This document shows positions 1-9,116 of a stretch of 54,487 bases of DNA, in pieces. The position numbers and the translations under genes are program-made. This DNA is from an uncultured Eubacterium sp. (lineage in GTDB: Bacteria; Bacillota; Clostridia; Lachnospirales; Lachnospiraceae): positions 1-54,487 of the forward strand of contig CANDJC010000010.1 in NCBI GenBank assembly GCA_947384955.1, read 5' to 3'. The number at the start of each line of letters is the position of its first letter. Positions within the stretch are counted from its first letter, which is position 1. The notes beneath the pieces were generated by a model that was given only the letters and a program-made list of their open reading frames with translations, did not search any database and had not been told where the DNA came from.

Positions 1-283
1 TTTCGGTTTGGGGTGAGCGGCTTTTTTTTGTTGTAGTTTTTTTTGTGTTTGTATTTTTCCCCACTTTCCCCCCCCACGCCGCCCCCCCCCCCCCCCCCCC
101 GGCTGGTTTTCACAGGTTTTACATGAAAAATTGAAAACAGCGTGCTAAATTTTTATTTTTATCTTAATCTAAGTGTAAACAGAAGCGAATGAAACGGCAC
201 ACCGTCCTTTAAAGCTGCCTTCTGACCACCTAAAAGCTGCCAATACTTTCAAATATTTTTCATGTAACACTTCCCAAAAAACA
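1..283. other. gene-free low-complexity leader region
   Basis: No credible coding frame is present. Positions 1-57 are almost entirely G and T on the plus strand, and 58-100 are almost entirely C. Positions 105-283 are ordinary AT-rich sequence with no promoter or RNA fold I can support. The abrupt change of composition could be biological or a low-quality contig end. See the C-tract and repeat copy A entries for the structured parts. Confidence 0.5.
82..100. repeat. 19-nt C homopolymer
   Basis: An uninterrupted run of 19 cytosines lies directly between ACGCCG (76-81) and GGCTGGTTTT (101-110). Those two flanks resemble the outer boundary boxes of the structured repeat family, as in copy C at about 30932 and 31212. 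Homopolymers of this length are prone to slippage in cells and to errors in sequencing, so the exact length is uncertain. Confidence 0.7.
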
Positions 284-522
284 GCCGGGAGAGGGGATTT
301 GTCCGGTCTTTCTGCGGCATTGGAAGAATGTTTAGAATCCCTTAGCATTCTGCCACAATAACCAGGCGGCGAAGCCGAAGCGGCACCTTTAGCTTATGGC
401 TGTAAGCCAGGGCGAACTAGGTGCCGCGACCGTCCGGGGCCACTGCGCAGATGCAGAATGCTTAGGGATTCTTAACATTCTGGAGCAGCCGCAGAAAGAC
501 CGGACAAATCCCCTCTCCTGGC
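284..522 (+). repeat. structured nested-hairpin repeat, copy A
   Basis: The outer stem pairs 284-318 with 488-522 (35 bp, one G-T wobble). After a symmetric 7/7-nt internal loop, a 28-bp inner stem pairs 326-353 with 453-480, with only two mismatches, T333-T473 and T343-T463. Inside, GCGGCACCT (380-388) pairs with AGGTGCCGC (419-427). The core word GCCAGGGC and the downstream CCGTCCG are shared with copies B, C and D, but both long stems have different sequences. The right edge carries the family box GCGTCC (521-526). It lies just downstream of the protease gene stop. I do not recognise it as a known RNA or IS. Confidence 0.85.
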
Positions 523-580
523 GTCCGCGAAGCCAAAAATCCTCCCCCTAAACTATTCCCACAACACCCCGTCATAAAAA

Positions 581-2776
581 TCAGTCATACGCTTTCACCT
601 GCACCTTTTTATTCCCAGTTTCCCGCACCATCTCACGATACTCCTTCAGACAGCTTCGCGGCACATAAATAACCCCCTTCGCATGAATCCCCCGAAACGC
701 ATTCTCTCCCATATACTCAATCTGTTCAGATTTAATCATTATCTTTTTCAGCTGCTTACACCCGTCAAAAGCATACTCCTCAATCTGAGAAACATGAATC
801 CCGACAGTAACCGTCTTTACTTTCTTATGACCGCGAAACGCCCCTTCTCCGAGCACAGATACTTCATACTCCTCGCCTTCCAGCCTGACATTCGCCGGAA
901 TACTGATACTTGTGCGGTTTTTCCCGGTACATTTTGTATACTGCACCGTTCCGTCTTCCCAGACAGTATAAAGCCCCTTATCCGCCTCGCCTGTCTGGAC
1001 AATCCCGGAATCCTCCTCTGTCTCTCCTCCTGTGCTTCCGCTGCCGTCTGCAGCAGCGTTTCCATTTGTACTCCCGGAACTGTTTCCAGGAATCTGCACG
1101 GATGCGTCGCCGGTCTGGGAGCCGTTAATATTGGTCACGCCTGTCCCTTTCGTACCGTCCGGGCTGCTGCCTGTGCCGCTGCCGGAAACCGTCGCTGCCG
1201 GATTCTGGTCTTTCGACACTGCAACCCTTGCGGACGCGCTGTGCCCGGAGTCCGCATAGGAATTGGCATAAACATACAAGACCTCAGACACTTCATCCGG
1301 GCTGACATACAGCATGCCGTTTTCCGTAATCCTTGTATATCTGGAACTGCTGCCGCTAATCTGCCAGTTAATGCGCTGCGACGGATTGCCGCTTCCCAGC
1401 ACCTTTGCCGTAAACAGGCGGCTGCCTCCCCGCGCTACGGTGCATTCCTGCGGCGAGAGCGTTACGCCGGTAACCATAGCGGATGAGCCTGTATTCCACG
1501 AAGTATCCGGATACCAGGCAGTGCCGGGATTCCAGGATGAGCCGGGATTCCAGGACGGGTTTGTATTTCCTGACTGGTATCTGGTAAATGCTTTCAGACA
1601 CACATTGTTCCCGTCTGCCTGATGACTGTCTGCTGCAGAAGCCATCGGCACAGCTTCGACATTTCCGCTTACATCCACCCGCAGCTCGATAGTCCCGTAA
1701 ACAGACACCGGATTTGCCAGCTGGAACGTATGATAGCCGCTCTGCGCCATCGTGCCTCCGGTCTGAGTCAGCTCCTGGCCGTTTAAATAAATCCGGTAGC
1801 TGGCTCCTTCCCTGACATACGTAGAAACCGCTGTCAGATACTGCGCGCCGCCGCTCAGCTGATACGTCTGGCTGTAGCTGTCGCCGTATCCGAAATCATA
1901 AAATCCCCTGTAATCGGTTTCGTACATGCTGTCATAAAGCTTTGAGCGCTCGGTTACCTGAGTGACTGCAAATGCATCCTGAAAATAATTATCATAAGAA
2001 ATCCAGTAATATCCGGTATTGCCGCCAATGCTGCTGGCATCATATTTCCCCCAGCTGTTTTTCACCAGGAAAGCCCCTTTATTTCCCGGCTGCTGCGGTG
2101 TCGTGAGGCTGTTATAAAACCACTGCGGCGCAAAATTGTCATCCCATCCTACAACCGTCACGCCATGGTTCACGCCCGGACTTAACTCCTGCGGATAATA
2201 ATATGCCCCGTCCCTTGTCATATGCCTGCGGTCCTGTGCGGTAAAATACACGCTTACCCCGGCGGCTCCGTATTTCACGACCAGATTTTTTATTTTCTGA
2301 ATATAATTCTGCTTGCTGGCATCGCTGTCCCGCTGATATCTGCCAAGCTCCGCCGTCTCGCTTACATAATAATCGGCCGGGCCGGCATTCTGTTCCAGGC
2401 ACGGCCCGTACGACCTGCCCCTTGTCCAGTATGCAAGCGCCTGGCGGTAGCTGCCCCCGGAATACAAATCCGAAAACGCGTAATATCCGCTGCTAAGCTG
2501 TCTGACCATATCCTGTTCGCTGAAATCGGCGTTCGAAGCCATGCCTGTTTTCATTAAATAGGATTCCAGCACCGCATCCGCCATATAAGCCCAGCAGTAA
2601 TTTGTCTGCGACTGGTCTTCGACTTCCGTTGCATATGCAATGTAATTGACATCCGTATTATAGCTGGCTGCCAGCGCGGAAGCGTCCGCCCGTACCTGGA
2701 CCCGGGTACTGAGCAGCTCCACAGGCAGCAGCACTAAAATCAATAATACCGACAGCAGTTTTTTTATTCTTTTCAT
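581..2776 (-). CDS. secreted papain-like (C1) cysteine protease with BIG2 and LRR domains
   Basis: This is a 731-residue exported protease. Residues 1-30 form a signal peptide. The C1 catalytic set is visible: Gln55 (oxyanion hole), Cys61 in NYCWAY, His204 in GVNHGVTVVGW and Asn240 in LVKNSWG. A lectin-like beta domain follows (about 280-390), then a Pro/Trp-rich repeat of the form NPGxxW (about 405-430), a BIG2 Ig-like domain (about 435-525), a Ser/Gly/Thr-rich linker and a C-terminal BspA-type leucine-rich segment containing AFRG and AFDGCKQL. The ATG is preceded by GGGGAGGG. No sortase motif is seen, so surface retention probably relies on the accessory domains. The gene follows the glmS terminator by only 35 nt, so it may depend on readthrough. 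The substrate is unknown. Confidence 0.88.
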   Translation of the reverse strand: MKRIKKLLSVLLILVLLPVELLSTRVQVRADASALAASYNTDVNYIAYATEVEDQSQTNYCWAYMADAVLESYLMKTGMASNADFSEQDMVRQLSSGYYAFSDLYSGGSYRQALAYWTRGRSYGPCLEQNAGPADYYVSETAELGRYQRDSDASKQNYIQKIKNLVVKYGAAGVSVYFTAQDRRHMTRDGAYYYPQELSPGVNHGVTVVGWDDNFAPQWFYNSLTTPQQPGNKGAFLVKNSWGKYDASSIGGNTGYYWISYDNYFQDAFAVTQVTERSKLYDSMYETDYRGFYDFGYGDSYSQTYQLSGGAQYLTAVSTYVREGASYRIYLNGQELTQTGGTMAQSGYHTFQLANPVSVYGTIELRVDVSGNVEAVPMASAADSHQADGNNVCLKAFTRYQSGNTNPSWNPGSSWNPGTAWYPDTSWNTGSSAMVTGVTLSPQECTVARGGSRLFTAKVLGSGNPSQRINWQISGSSSRYTRITENGMLYVSPDEVSEVLYVYANSYADSGHSASARVAVSKDQNPAATVSGSGTGSSPDGTKGTGVTNINGSQTGDASVQIPGNSSGSTNGNAAADGSGSTGGETEEDSGIVQTGEADKGLYTVWEDGTVQYTKCTGKNRTSISIPANVRLEGEEYEVSVLGEGAFRGHKKVKTVTVGIHVSQIEEYAFDGCKQLKKIMIKSEQIEYMGENAFRGIHAKGVIYVPRSCLKEYREMVRETGNKKVQVKAYD

Positions 2777-2810
2777 AAAGAACCCTCCCCTTTGTCCTGC
2801 ATCCTCTCTT

Positions 2811-2843
2811 TTAAAAAATCCCCATCAGTAATGACAGGGATTT
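2811..2843 (-). terminator. intrinsic terminator after glmS
   Basis: On the minus strand a 12-bp stem, AAATCCCTGTCA with TGATGGGGATTT (two wobbles), closes a TTAC loop and runs into a T-rich stretch. It begins 13 nt after the glmS stop and sits before the protease start, so it should separate or attenuate the two genes. Confidence 0.75.
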
Positions 2844-2855
2844 ACAAGCCGCTGA

Positions 2856-4682
2856 TTATTCTACCGTCACAGATTTTGCCAGATTCCTCGGTTTATCCAC
2901 ATCCAGCCCTTTGCCCACAGACACATAATAGCTGAACAGCTGCAGCGGTATAATCGCGAGCGAATTTGTAAAATACCGGTTTGTCTTCGGAATATAAACT
3001 ACATAATCCGCCGTTTTTTCAATTTCGGTGTTATCTTCATTCGTCACCGCCATAACAAACGCCCCGCGCGTGCGGACTTCTACGACATTGCTGATGACCT
3101 TTTTATATAAATTTTCCTGTGTGATGACAGCCGTTACCAGTGTTCCTTCTTCAATCAGCGATATCGTCCCGTGCTTTAGCTCCCCGGCCGCATAGGCTTC
3201 CGAATGAATATAGGAAATTTCCTTAAGCTTCAGCGAACCCTCCAGTGAAATCGCATGGTCAATCCCTCTGCCGATAAAAAATACATCGCGGGCAGCCAGG
3301 TAGCGGTTTGCAAAACGCTGGATATCTTCTTTGTTCGCTAAAAGCATCTGTATCTGTGCAGGAATCGCTTTCAGGTCCTTAATCAGTAAAGCGCATGCTT
3401 CGTCGCTTAATTTCCCCCTTGCCGAGGCAAATTTTATCGCCAGCAGATATTCGGCAATCAGCTGGGCGGAATAGGCTTTCGTCGTCGCTACTGCAATCTC
3501 CGGGCCGGCCCACGTATACATGACGCGGTCTGCCTCCCTTGCAATCGAGCTGCCTACCACATTTACAATGCCGAGCGTCTGAGCGCCCAGCTCCTTTGCT
3601 TCCCTGAGCGCCGCCAGAGAATCCGCTGTTTCCCCGGACTGGCTGATGATAATTACCAGTGTATTTTCTTCGATAATCGGGTCCCTGTAGCGGAATTCAC
3701 TCGCTAAATCCACCTCTACCGGAATACGCGCAAGCCCCTCAAACACATATTTTCCTGTAATGCCTGCATGATAAGCAGAGCCGCAGGCTACAATATGAAT
3801 CTTTCTAAGATTTCGGATTTCTTCATCGCTCATGCCCAGTTCTTCAATGACCACCCTGCCGTCTTTGATGCGCGGATTTAACGTATCGCTGACCGTTTTC
3901 GGCTGCTCATTCATCTCCTTTAGCATGAAATGCTCATAACCGCCTTTTTCTGCCGCATTGATATCCCATTCAATCCGTTTCGGCTCCTTCGGGATTTCTT
4001 CGCCGTCGATATTATAAAACGTAATCGTATTTTCTGTCAGCACGGCAATTTCTTCATTCTGTATAAAATAAACATCCCTGGTATATTTTAAAATCGCCGG
4101 AACATCCGAAGCAATAAAGCTGCCTTCCTCGCTCTGCCCTACAATCAGCGGGCTGTCCTTACGCACAGAATACACTTCATCCGGATGGTCCGCAAAGATA
4201 ATGCCCAGCGCATAGGAGCCTTCTACCCGGTGCATCACCTTGCCGATGGCTTCTAACGGGTCGCCTTTATAATAATAGCCTAAGAGCATCGCGACCGCTT
4301 CCGTATCTGTTTCCGAACGGAATTCAAATCCTTTTTTCTCCAGCTTCTTTCGCAGCTTTAAGTAATTTTCGATAATGCCGTTGTGTACCACAGCGATTGT
4401 TTCATCCTGGTTATAATGAGGATGCGCGTTTGTATCGCTCGGAGCGCCGTGTGTCGCCCATCTGGTATGCCCGATTCCGATGGTTCCAGGCATAGCCTTC
4501 CCGTTATGTGTCTGCTCGTCTAATACTTTCAGACGCCCGGCTGCTTTCTGCACCTGTATCTTTGCGCCGTCGTAAACCGCCATCCCGGCCGAATCATAGC
4601 CTCTGTACTCCAGCTTTGCCAGTCCGTCCAGCAGAATAGGGGCTGCCTGTTTTTTACCAATATATCCTACAATTCCACACAT
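2856..4682 (-). CDS. glmS: glutamine-fructose-6-phosphate aminotransferase (isomerizing)
   Basis: This enzyme makes glucosamine-6-phosphate from fructose-6-phosphate and glutamine, the first step to UDP-GlcNAc for peptidoglycan and surface glycans. The 608 residues are standard. Cys2 (MCGIVGYIG) is the N-terminal glutaminase nucleophile, followed by the EYRGYDSAG and HTRWATHG motifs. Two SIS isomerase domains follow, with SQSGETADSLAAL and TTKAYSAQ, and the protein ends in the usual DKPRNLAKSVTVE. AGGAGG precedes the ATG. The 37-nt gap to the upstream glycosyltransferase leaves no room for a glmS ribozyme, so this copy is not controlled in that way. It is probably the last biosynthetic gene of the polysaccharide operon. 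Confidence 0.97.
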   Translation of the reverse strand: MCGIVGYIGKKQAAPILLDGLAKLEYRGYDSAGMAVYDGAKIQVQKAAGRLKVLDEQTHNGKAMPGTIGIGHTRWATHGAPSDTNAHPHYNQDETIAVVHNGIIENYLKLRKKLEKKGFEFRSETDTEAVAMLLGYYYKGDPLEAIGKVMHRVEGSYALGIIFADHPDEVYSVRKDSPLIVGQSEEGSFIASDVPAILKYTRDVYFIQNEEIAVLTENTITFYNIDGEEIPKEPKRIEWDINAAEKGGYEHFMLKEMNEQPKTVSDTLNPRIKDGRVVIEELGMSDEEIRNLRKIHIVACGSAYHAGITGKYVFEGLARIPVEVDLASEFRYRDPIIEENTLVIIISQSGETADSLAALREAKELGAQTLGIVNVVGSSIAREADRVMYTWAGPEIAVATTKAYSAQLIAEYLLAIKFASARGKLSDEACALLIKDLKAIPAQIQMLLANKEDIQRFANRYLAARDVFFIGRGIDHAISLEGSLKLKEISYIHSEAYAAGELKHGTISLIEEGTLVTAVITQENLYKKVISNVVEVRTRGAFVMAVTNEDNTEIEKTADYVVYIPKTNRYFTNSLAIIPLQLFSYYVSVGKGLDVDKPRNLAKSVTVE

Positions 4683-4719
4683 GTCATCATCCTCCTAGAA
4701 ATCATGCGGCAGTCACGGC

Positions 4720-5952
4720 TCAGACCTCGTCAGAACAGCAGCTGCCGGTTTCCTGCCCTCTCCCGCAGTGAAAAATCCCCTCATACCTGTCTGCAATGTA
4801 CTCCCAGCTATAATGCTTTTGAATCCGTTCGCGGGCCTTTCTGCCCATTTCTTTTCTTTCCTCTTCATCCAGCACGTCCGCCTCTTCGATTAAAGACGCC
4901 AGATTTCCCTCTTTTTTTGTCCAGTAAAATGCGCCGTCCTGTGCCGCTTCCCGGTTAAATCCGACATCCAGCAGCAGATTTAACCCGGCAGCCGCCATTG
5001 CCTCTAAAAGGCTTGGATTCGTACCGCCGACTTCGTGTCCGTGAAAATAGCCGTACGCATTTTCCCTGATTTTTTTTAACAGCTCCCGGTCGTAAACGGT
5101 TCCGGCAAACCGGATTCTGGAATCTGTATCAAACCTGGTGCGCTGCCTTAGTTTTTCCAGAAATTCCCCGTTTACATCTGTAATCAGCACAAATGCTTTT
5201 TTCGAGCCGGATTTCATAAATTCCCGTATCATCGTCTCATAATTATTTTCTGGCACAAAACGTCCGACTACAAGATAATATTCGTTTTTCTCAATTCCGT
5301 TCGCCTGATACCATTTCGTCAGCGCTTCGTCCCGGTCCGAAAGCACCGACGGGGCGGTTTCCGCTCCATAGGCGATATAGACTGTTTTCGGACGATAACG
5401 CGCATATTCTGTCTGTATATACTTCTCGATACACAGGCTGTCACAGACGAGCAGCCCGGCATGCTTTACCATCAGCCGCTCCGAAAATTTCCAGTATTTC
5501 TGAACCGGAGGACTCCATTTCGCCCTCAGAAATTCATGGCCGTCGGGATTTACAAACAGCTGCCCGCCCAGTTCGTCAATGCGTTTCTTAAAATACCCGA
5601 TAAACGGCCCGATGCGGCAGGCCAGAATATAGAACACCGGATGGGGTATCCGGTTTTTTTCCGCATACTGAATAAAATACCGCAGTGCATCGATATCATA
5701 AGCAACCGCCCGCGCTGCTCCTAACTTCCTCCATGGAAATACATAGCATTTTGCCTTATGATACCGGTAACGGGCACGGCTTCGGTCATATTCCCGCGGC
5801 TCACAGGCACAGGCTATATGATACTGGATATCCGCGGCGCGCTGATATTCTGTCAGTTTATCCGCAAAGGTTTCAAATCCTCCGTATTGTGCAGGTATCC
5901 CTTTACATCCTATGATAAATACATGCTGTCTGTTACGCCTTTTTTTCTCCAT
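4720..5952 (-). CDS. DUF1972/GT4-type glycosyltransferase, probable rhamnosyltransferase
   Basis: This is a cytosolic GT-B glycosyltransferase of 410 residues. The start, VFIIGCKGIPAQYGGFET, is typical of the DUF1972 family, whose characterised members include beta-1,4-rhamnosyltransferases of streptococcal capsule loci. The C-terminal half carries the GT4 donor-site pattern (VVGRFVPENNYE, then GHEVGGTNPSLLEAMA). AGGAGG lies 6 nt before the ATG. It follows two LCP genes and belongs to the locus that makes dTDP-rhamnose, which supports a rhamnosyl donor. Acceptor and linkage cannot be read from the sequence. Confidence 0.85.
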   Translation of the reverse strand: MEKKRRNRQHVFIIGCKGIPAQYGGFETFADKLTEYQRAADIQYHIACACEPREYDRSRARYRYHKAKCYVFPWRKLGAARAVAYDIDALRYFIQYAEKNRIPHPVFYILACRIGPFIGYFKKRIDELGGQLFVNPDGHEFLRAKWSPPVQKYWKFSERLMVKHAGLLVCDSLCIEKYIQTEYARYRPKTVYIAYGAETAPSVLSDRDEALTKWYQANGIEKNEYYLVVGRFVPENNYETMIREFMKSGSKKAFVLITDVNGEFLEKLRQRTRFDTDSRIRFAGTVYDRELLKKIRENAYGYFHGHEVGGTNPSLLEAMAAAGLNLLLDVGFNREAAQDGAFYWTKKEGNLASLIEEADVLDEEERKEMGRKARERIQKHYSWEYIADRYEGIFHCGRGQETGSCCSDEV

Positions 5953-5979
5953 CCTGTTCCTCCTGCATCCTGCTCTGCC

Positions 5980-7125
5980 TTATTCTGAACTGGTTTCCGG
6001 CTCTGACACAGTTTCCGGTTCCTGCTGCCCTTCCGCGTAATGGTCTTTTTCCACGCCTGTCACCTGCTCGTCTCCCGGGCCTTTGCCGGTATCCTCCCGA
6101 ATGGCCTGGCTGTAATTTAATACCGTATTCGACGGCTCGTAATCATAGTCACCGAACAGATACACATGCAGCTCCCGCACATTTTTCTCCAAATCACACG
6201 GAGCCACAATATATTTTCTGGATAAGTCAAACCCATAAAGCTCAAACGGAAATCCCGTCGTATCCGCCAGCTTATAGCTCATCAGCTGGGCCGCCATGGA
6301 AATGAGCTGCATCTGTGATAAATCCGTGCTGATGTCTTCTAATACGGCGTCGATAATTTTATTAATCGTAAAAATACTGGACGATTTTGTCTTTTCGATA
6401 ATCTTGGACAAAACCTCCCGCTGCCTCTGGGCGCGGCGGAAATCACTGCTGTCGTGGCGGATGCGGCAGTATGCCGTCGACTGTACGCCGTCTAACGTCT
6501 GCAGGCCCGCATGCTCCACCATATGAGGCTCTAACCCGGTATAAGCCGCGGTTTCCGCAATATAGACGTTAATTTCATCCATCATTTTGCCTTCTTCCAC
6601 TTCAATCTCCAGGCCTCCGAGCAGGTCTATGACTTTGCACACCGCATAAAAATCGACCGCGACATAGTCCTCGATATCCAGGTCAAAGTTTTTGTTCAGT
6701 ACCCGCACCGCCTGTTCCGGCCCGCCGTGATTGTATGCATAATTGGCTTTCCACAGGTAATAATCCTCATCCGAGCCGACGTTTAAATAGGTATCGCGGT
6801 ATACCGATACGACCCTGACTTCCTTTGTATCATTATTAATACTGGCAATCATAATCAGGTCGCTGTTACCGGATGTGAACACGCCGCTTTTTTCGTTATC
6901 CAGCCCGAATACCGCAATATTCGTATAGCCGCTTAACACTTCCTGCGTTGTCTGCCCTAAGTCCTCGTTGATAACATCCTCAGCCTCAATATTTTCTGTA
7001 TGGTCTATCCTCTGATACTTCGACCAGACAAACAGCGCCGCTAACAGTATCAGCAGCAGTATGATTTCTATCACAAAAATCAGAATCCTGCGTTTCGCGC
7101 GTTTTCGTTTCCTGTCTGTGCTCAA
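5980..7125 (-). CDS. LytR-CpsA-Psr (LCP) family wall glycopolymer ligase
   Basis: LCP proteins move undecaprenyl-linked glycopolymers onto peptidoglycan on the outer face of the membrane. These 381 residues have a short cytoplasmic basic N-terminus (KRKRAKRR), one transmembrane helix (about 14-35) and an extracellular LCP domain with FGLDNE, SVYRDTYLNVG and the Arg-rich catalytic stretch RIRHDSSDFRRAQRQREV. The tail is acidic and Glu/Pro-rich, probably disordered. The start appears to be TTG at 7125, about 10 nt after AGGGGG. It is a tandem paralogue of the next upstream gene, sharing most core motifs. Pairs of LCP genes are common, and here they probably attach the locus polysaccharide. Confidence 0.92.
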   Translation of the reverse strand: MSTDRKRKRAKRRILIFVIEIILLLILLAALFVWSKYQRIDHTENIEAEDVINEDLGQTTQEVLSGYTNIAVFGLDNEKSGVFTSGNSDLIMIASINNDTKEVRVVSVYRDTYLNVGSDEDYYLWKANYAYNHGGPEQAVRVLNKNFDLDIEDYVAVDFYAVCKVIDLLGGLEIEVEEGKMMDEINVYIAETAAYTGLEPHMVEHAGLQTLDGVQSTAYCRIRHDSSDFRRAQRQREVLSKIIEKTKSSSIFTINKIIDAVLEDISTDLSQMQLISMAAQLMSYKLADTTGFPFELYGFDLSRKYIVAPCDLEKNVRELHVYLFGDYDYEPSNTVLNYSQAIREDTGKGPGDEQVTGVEKDHYAEGQQEPETVSEPETSSE

Positions 7126-7176
7126 TAATGTCCGCCCCCTTGTTTCCCGTGCCCTCAGCTTCTGCAGCGCATTTAT

Positions 7177-8337
7177 TTATTCTGCCGCCGTATCGGAAAC
7201 TGCCGTATCCGTATTTTCAGCAGCGGCCTGGCTGCTTTTTGTATAATGGTCCGCTTCCACGCCGGTTCCTTCTTCGTCGCCGAGTCCTTTTCCGGTTTCC
7301 GTCGTAATGGCTTCACTGAAGCTTAGAACCGTATTCGACGGCTTGTAATTATAATCATTAAATAAATATTTGTGAAGGTCTGTTACATTCGTCACAAGGT
7401 CGCATGGTATGACCACAGAACCCTTTTTGCCTCCAAGGTTTGCCGTCGTCAGCTTAAACGGAAATCCGGTCGTATCCGCCAGCTCGTAGCTCATCATCTG
7501 AGAGGCTAAAGATACCAGCTCGCCCGGCGTAAAGTTCGTACTGATATCATCCAGCACAGAGTCGATAATCTTATTAATCGTCAGTAAATTGGCGCTTTTT
7601 GCCTTCGCTACCATCTTGGAAAGCACCTCGCGCTGTCTCTGCGCACGCTTAAAATCATCTCCGGCTGTATAACGGATGCGGCAGTAAGAGGTCGCCTGCA
7701 CGCCGTCTAGCGTATACGTGCCCGGCTGTGTAATCGAGTGTGCCTCATGGCCGGTCACCTGAGCAGTTTCATTAATATAGAAATCCATCCATTTTGCTTC
7801 TCCGGCATCGATATCCACTTCCACGCCGCCTAATAAATCAATCGCTTCGGTCACTGCCTGGAAATCTACGACGACATAATCCTGGATATCCAAATCCAGA
7901 TTGCGGTTTAACATTTTTACGGCTTCTTCCGCGCCGCCTTTGTTATATGCATAATTCGCTTTTCTAAAATTGTATGACCCGTCATCGCTGACATTTAAAA
8001 ACGTATCGCGGTATACCGAAACAAGCCGCACTTCTTTTGTGTCATTATTAATGCTGGCTATCATAATTACATCGCTGTTTCCGGCGCTAAAGCTGCCGTT
8101 GGAACGGTTGTCCAGCGCAAATAACGCAATATTCGTATACCCTTTCAATACTTCCTGAACGGACTCGTCCATATCTTCATTCATAATGTCTTCCGTTCCA
8201 ATCATATCCGGCTGGGTATCCAGTTTCTGGTACTTTGACCAGAGAAACAAAAATGCCAGCACAGCTAACAGCAGCAGGATTTCAATTACAAAGATAACAA
8301 TCCTGCCTTTTTTCTTTTTCTTCTTCGATGCACTCAT
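7177..8337 (-). CDS. LytR-CpsA-Psr (LCP) family wall glycopolymer ligase
   Basis: This 386-residue LCP protein is the upstream member of the tandem pair. The layout matches its neighbour: a Lys-rich cytosolic start (SKKKKKKGR), one membrane helix (about 14-33), then the LCP domain with SVYRDTFLNV, DLLGGVEVDID and RIRYTAGDDFKRAQRQREVL. The tail is short and Ala/Thr-rich. The ATG overlaps the stop of the preceding glycosyltransferase by 4 nt (ATGA), which indicates translational coupling. The divergence between the two paralogues, especially in the loop before the Arg-rich motif, suggests an old duplication, perhaps with different polymer or wall targets. Confidence 0.92.
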   Translation of the reverse strand: MSASKKKKKKGRIVIFVIEILLLLAVLAFLFLWSKYQKLDTQPDMIGTEDIMNEDMDESVQEVLKGYTNIALFALDNRSNGSFSAGNSDVIMIASINNDTKEVRLVSVYRDTFLNVSDDGSYNFRKANYAYNKGGAEEAVKMLNRNLDLDIQDYVVVDFQAVTEAIDLLGGVEVDIDAGEAKWMDFYINETAQVTGHEAHSITQPGTYTLDGVQATSYCRIRYTAGDDFKRAQRQREVLSKMVAKAKSANLLTINKIIDSVLDDISTNFTPGELVSLASQMMSYELADTTGFPFKLTTANLGGKKGSVVIPCDLVTNVTDLHKYLFNDYNYKPSNTVLSFSEAITTETGKGLGDEEGTGVEADHYTKSSQAAAENTDTAVSDTAAE

Positions 8338-9104
8338 GTTCTGCCCCTCTCTGCATTCGTAAATGTAGCCGGTATCTGCCAGCCCGCATAGTTACCCGTT
8401 TCTTTTTCGATGATACGGCGCATAAATAACAGCCTGTTTTTAATCATAACCGGTACCGTATTCATATCAAAATCCGACACATTCCCGTCATGCCTGCGGT
8501 AATACAGCAGCGGTTCCTTTAAAAATACCGTGCCGCCCCGGTGCAGGTCATTGAGAACGCCAATCCACTGATCATGCATCTGGATATCATCCGGTATCGG
8601 CAGAATATAAGGAAGCAGGTCCCGCTGAACCGCCATGCAGCAGCCAATAAACTTATTCTTCCAGATATTTTTCCACATACCGGCCCCGTATCCGCGGTAT
8701 TCAAAAAATGACGGATAAATAACCTGTGTCAAATCTTCCTTCGTCACAATACAGTCATGTACAATGACATGGCACCGTTTTTCCCGAAACACCTCAAGCA
8801 GACGCTTTACCTTGTCCGGTTTCCACACGTCGTCCTGGTCAGCCAGGAAAATAAATCTGCCTCTGGTATGGCGCATGGCGCAGGCAATATTCTGCTTAGT
8901 CCCAAAACCAGGCCCCCGAATCAGGCAGATACGCGGGTCTGCGGCCTGGTACTGCCTGATGATATCCAGTGTGCCGTCTGTGGAGCCGTCGTCCGATATG
9001 ACAACCTCATCCCTGCTTCCTAACTGTATCAGAATCGAATCCAGCTGTTCTTTTAAATATTTCTCTCCATTATATGCAGCCATCGCTACGGATACTCTCT
9101 TCAT
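8334..9104 (-). CDS. family 2 glycosyltransferase
   Basis: A GT-A fold glycosyltransferase of 256 residues. The N-terminus reads VSVAMAAYNGEKYLKEQLDS. The nucleotide-binding DDGSTDGT follows at about 38-45, and the metal-binding LADQDDVW at about 92-99. This pattern is typical of rhamnosyl- and related transferases that extend lipid-linked O-antigen or capsule repeats in the cytosol. AGGAGG precedes the ATG. The gene sits 12 nt from the sugar-transferase gene upstream and overlaps the LCP gene downstream, so it is firmly in the operon. The sugar specificity is unknown. Confidence 0.9.
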   Translation of the reverse strand: MKRVSVAMAAYNGEKYLKEQLDSILIQLGSRDEVVISDDGSTDGTLDIIRQYQAADPRICLIRGPGFGTKQNIACAMRHTRGRFIFLADQDDVWKPDKVKRLLEVFREKRCHVIVHDCIVTKEDLTQVIYPSFFEYRGYGAGMWKNIWKNKFIGCCMAVQRDLLPYILPIPDDIQMHDQWIGVLNDLHRGGTVFLKEPLLYYRRHDGNVSDFDMNTVPVMIKNRLLFMRRIIEKETGNYAGWQIPATFTNAERGRT

Positions 9105-9116
9105 ATTTCCTCCTGT

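Noticed and set aside
284..522. Copy A as a simple intrinsic terminator of the protease gene
   Set aside because: The structure is far larger than a terminator, has no T-tract after it in either direction and recurs elsewhere with conserved internal features.
683..1486. Plus-strand frames inside the protease gene
   Set aside because: They are antisense to clear protein-coding sequence with an intact catalytic set. No ribosome sites.
4683..4720. glmS ribozyme
   Set aside because: Only 37 nt of spacer, which cannot hold the ribozyme core.
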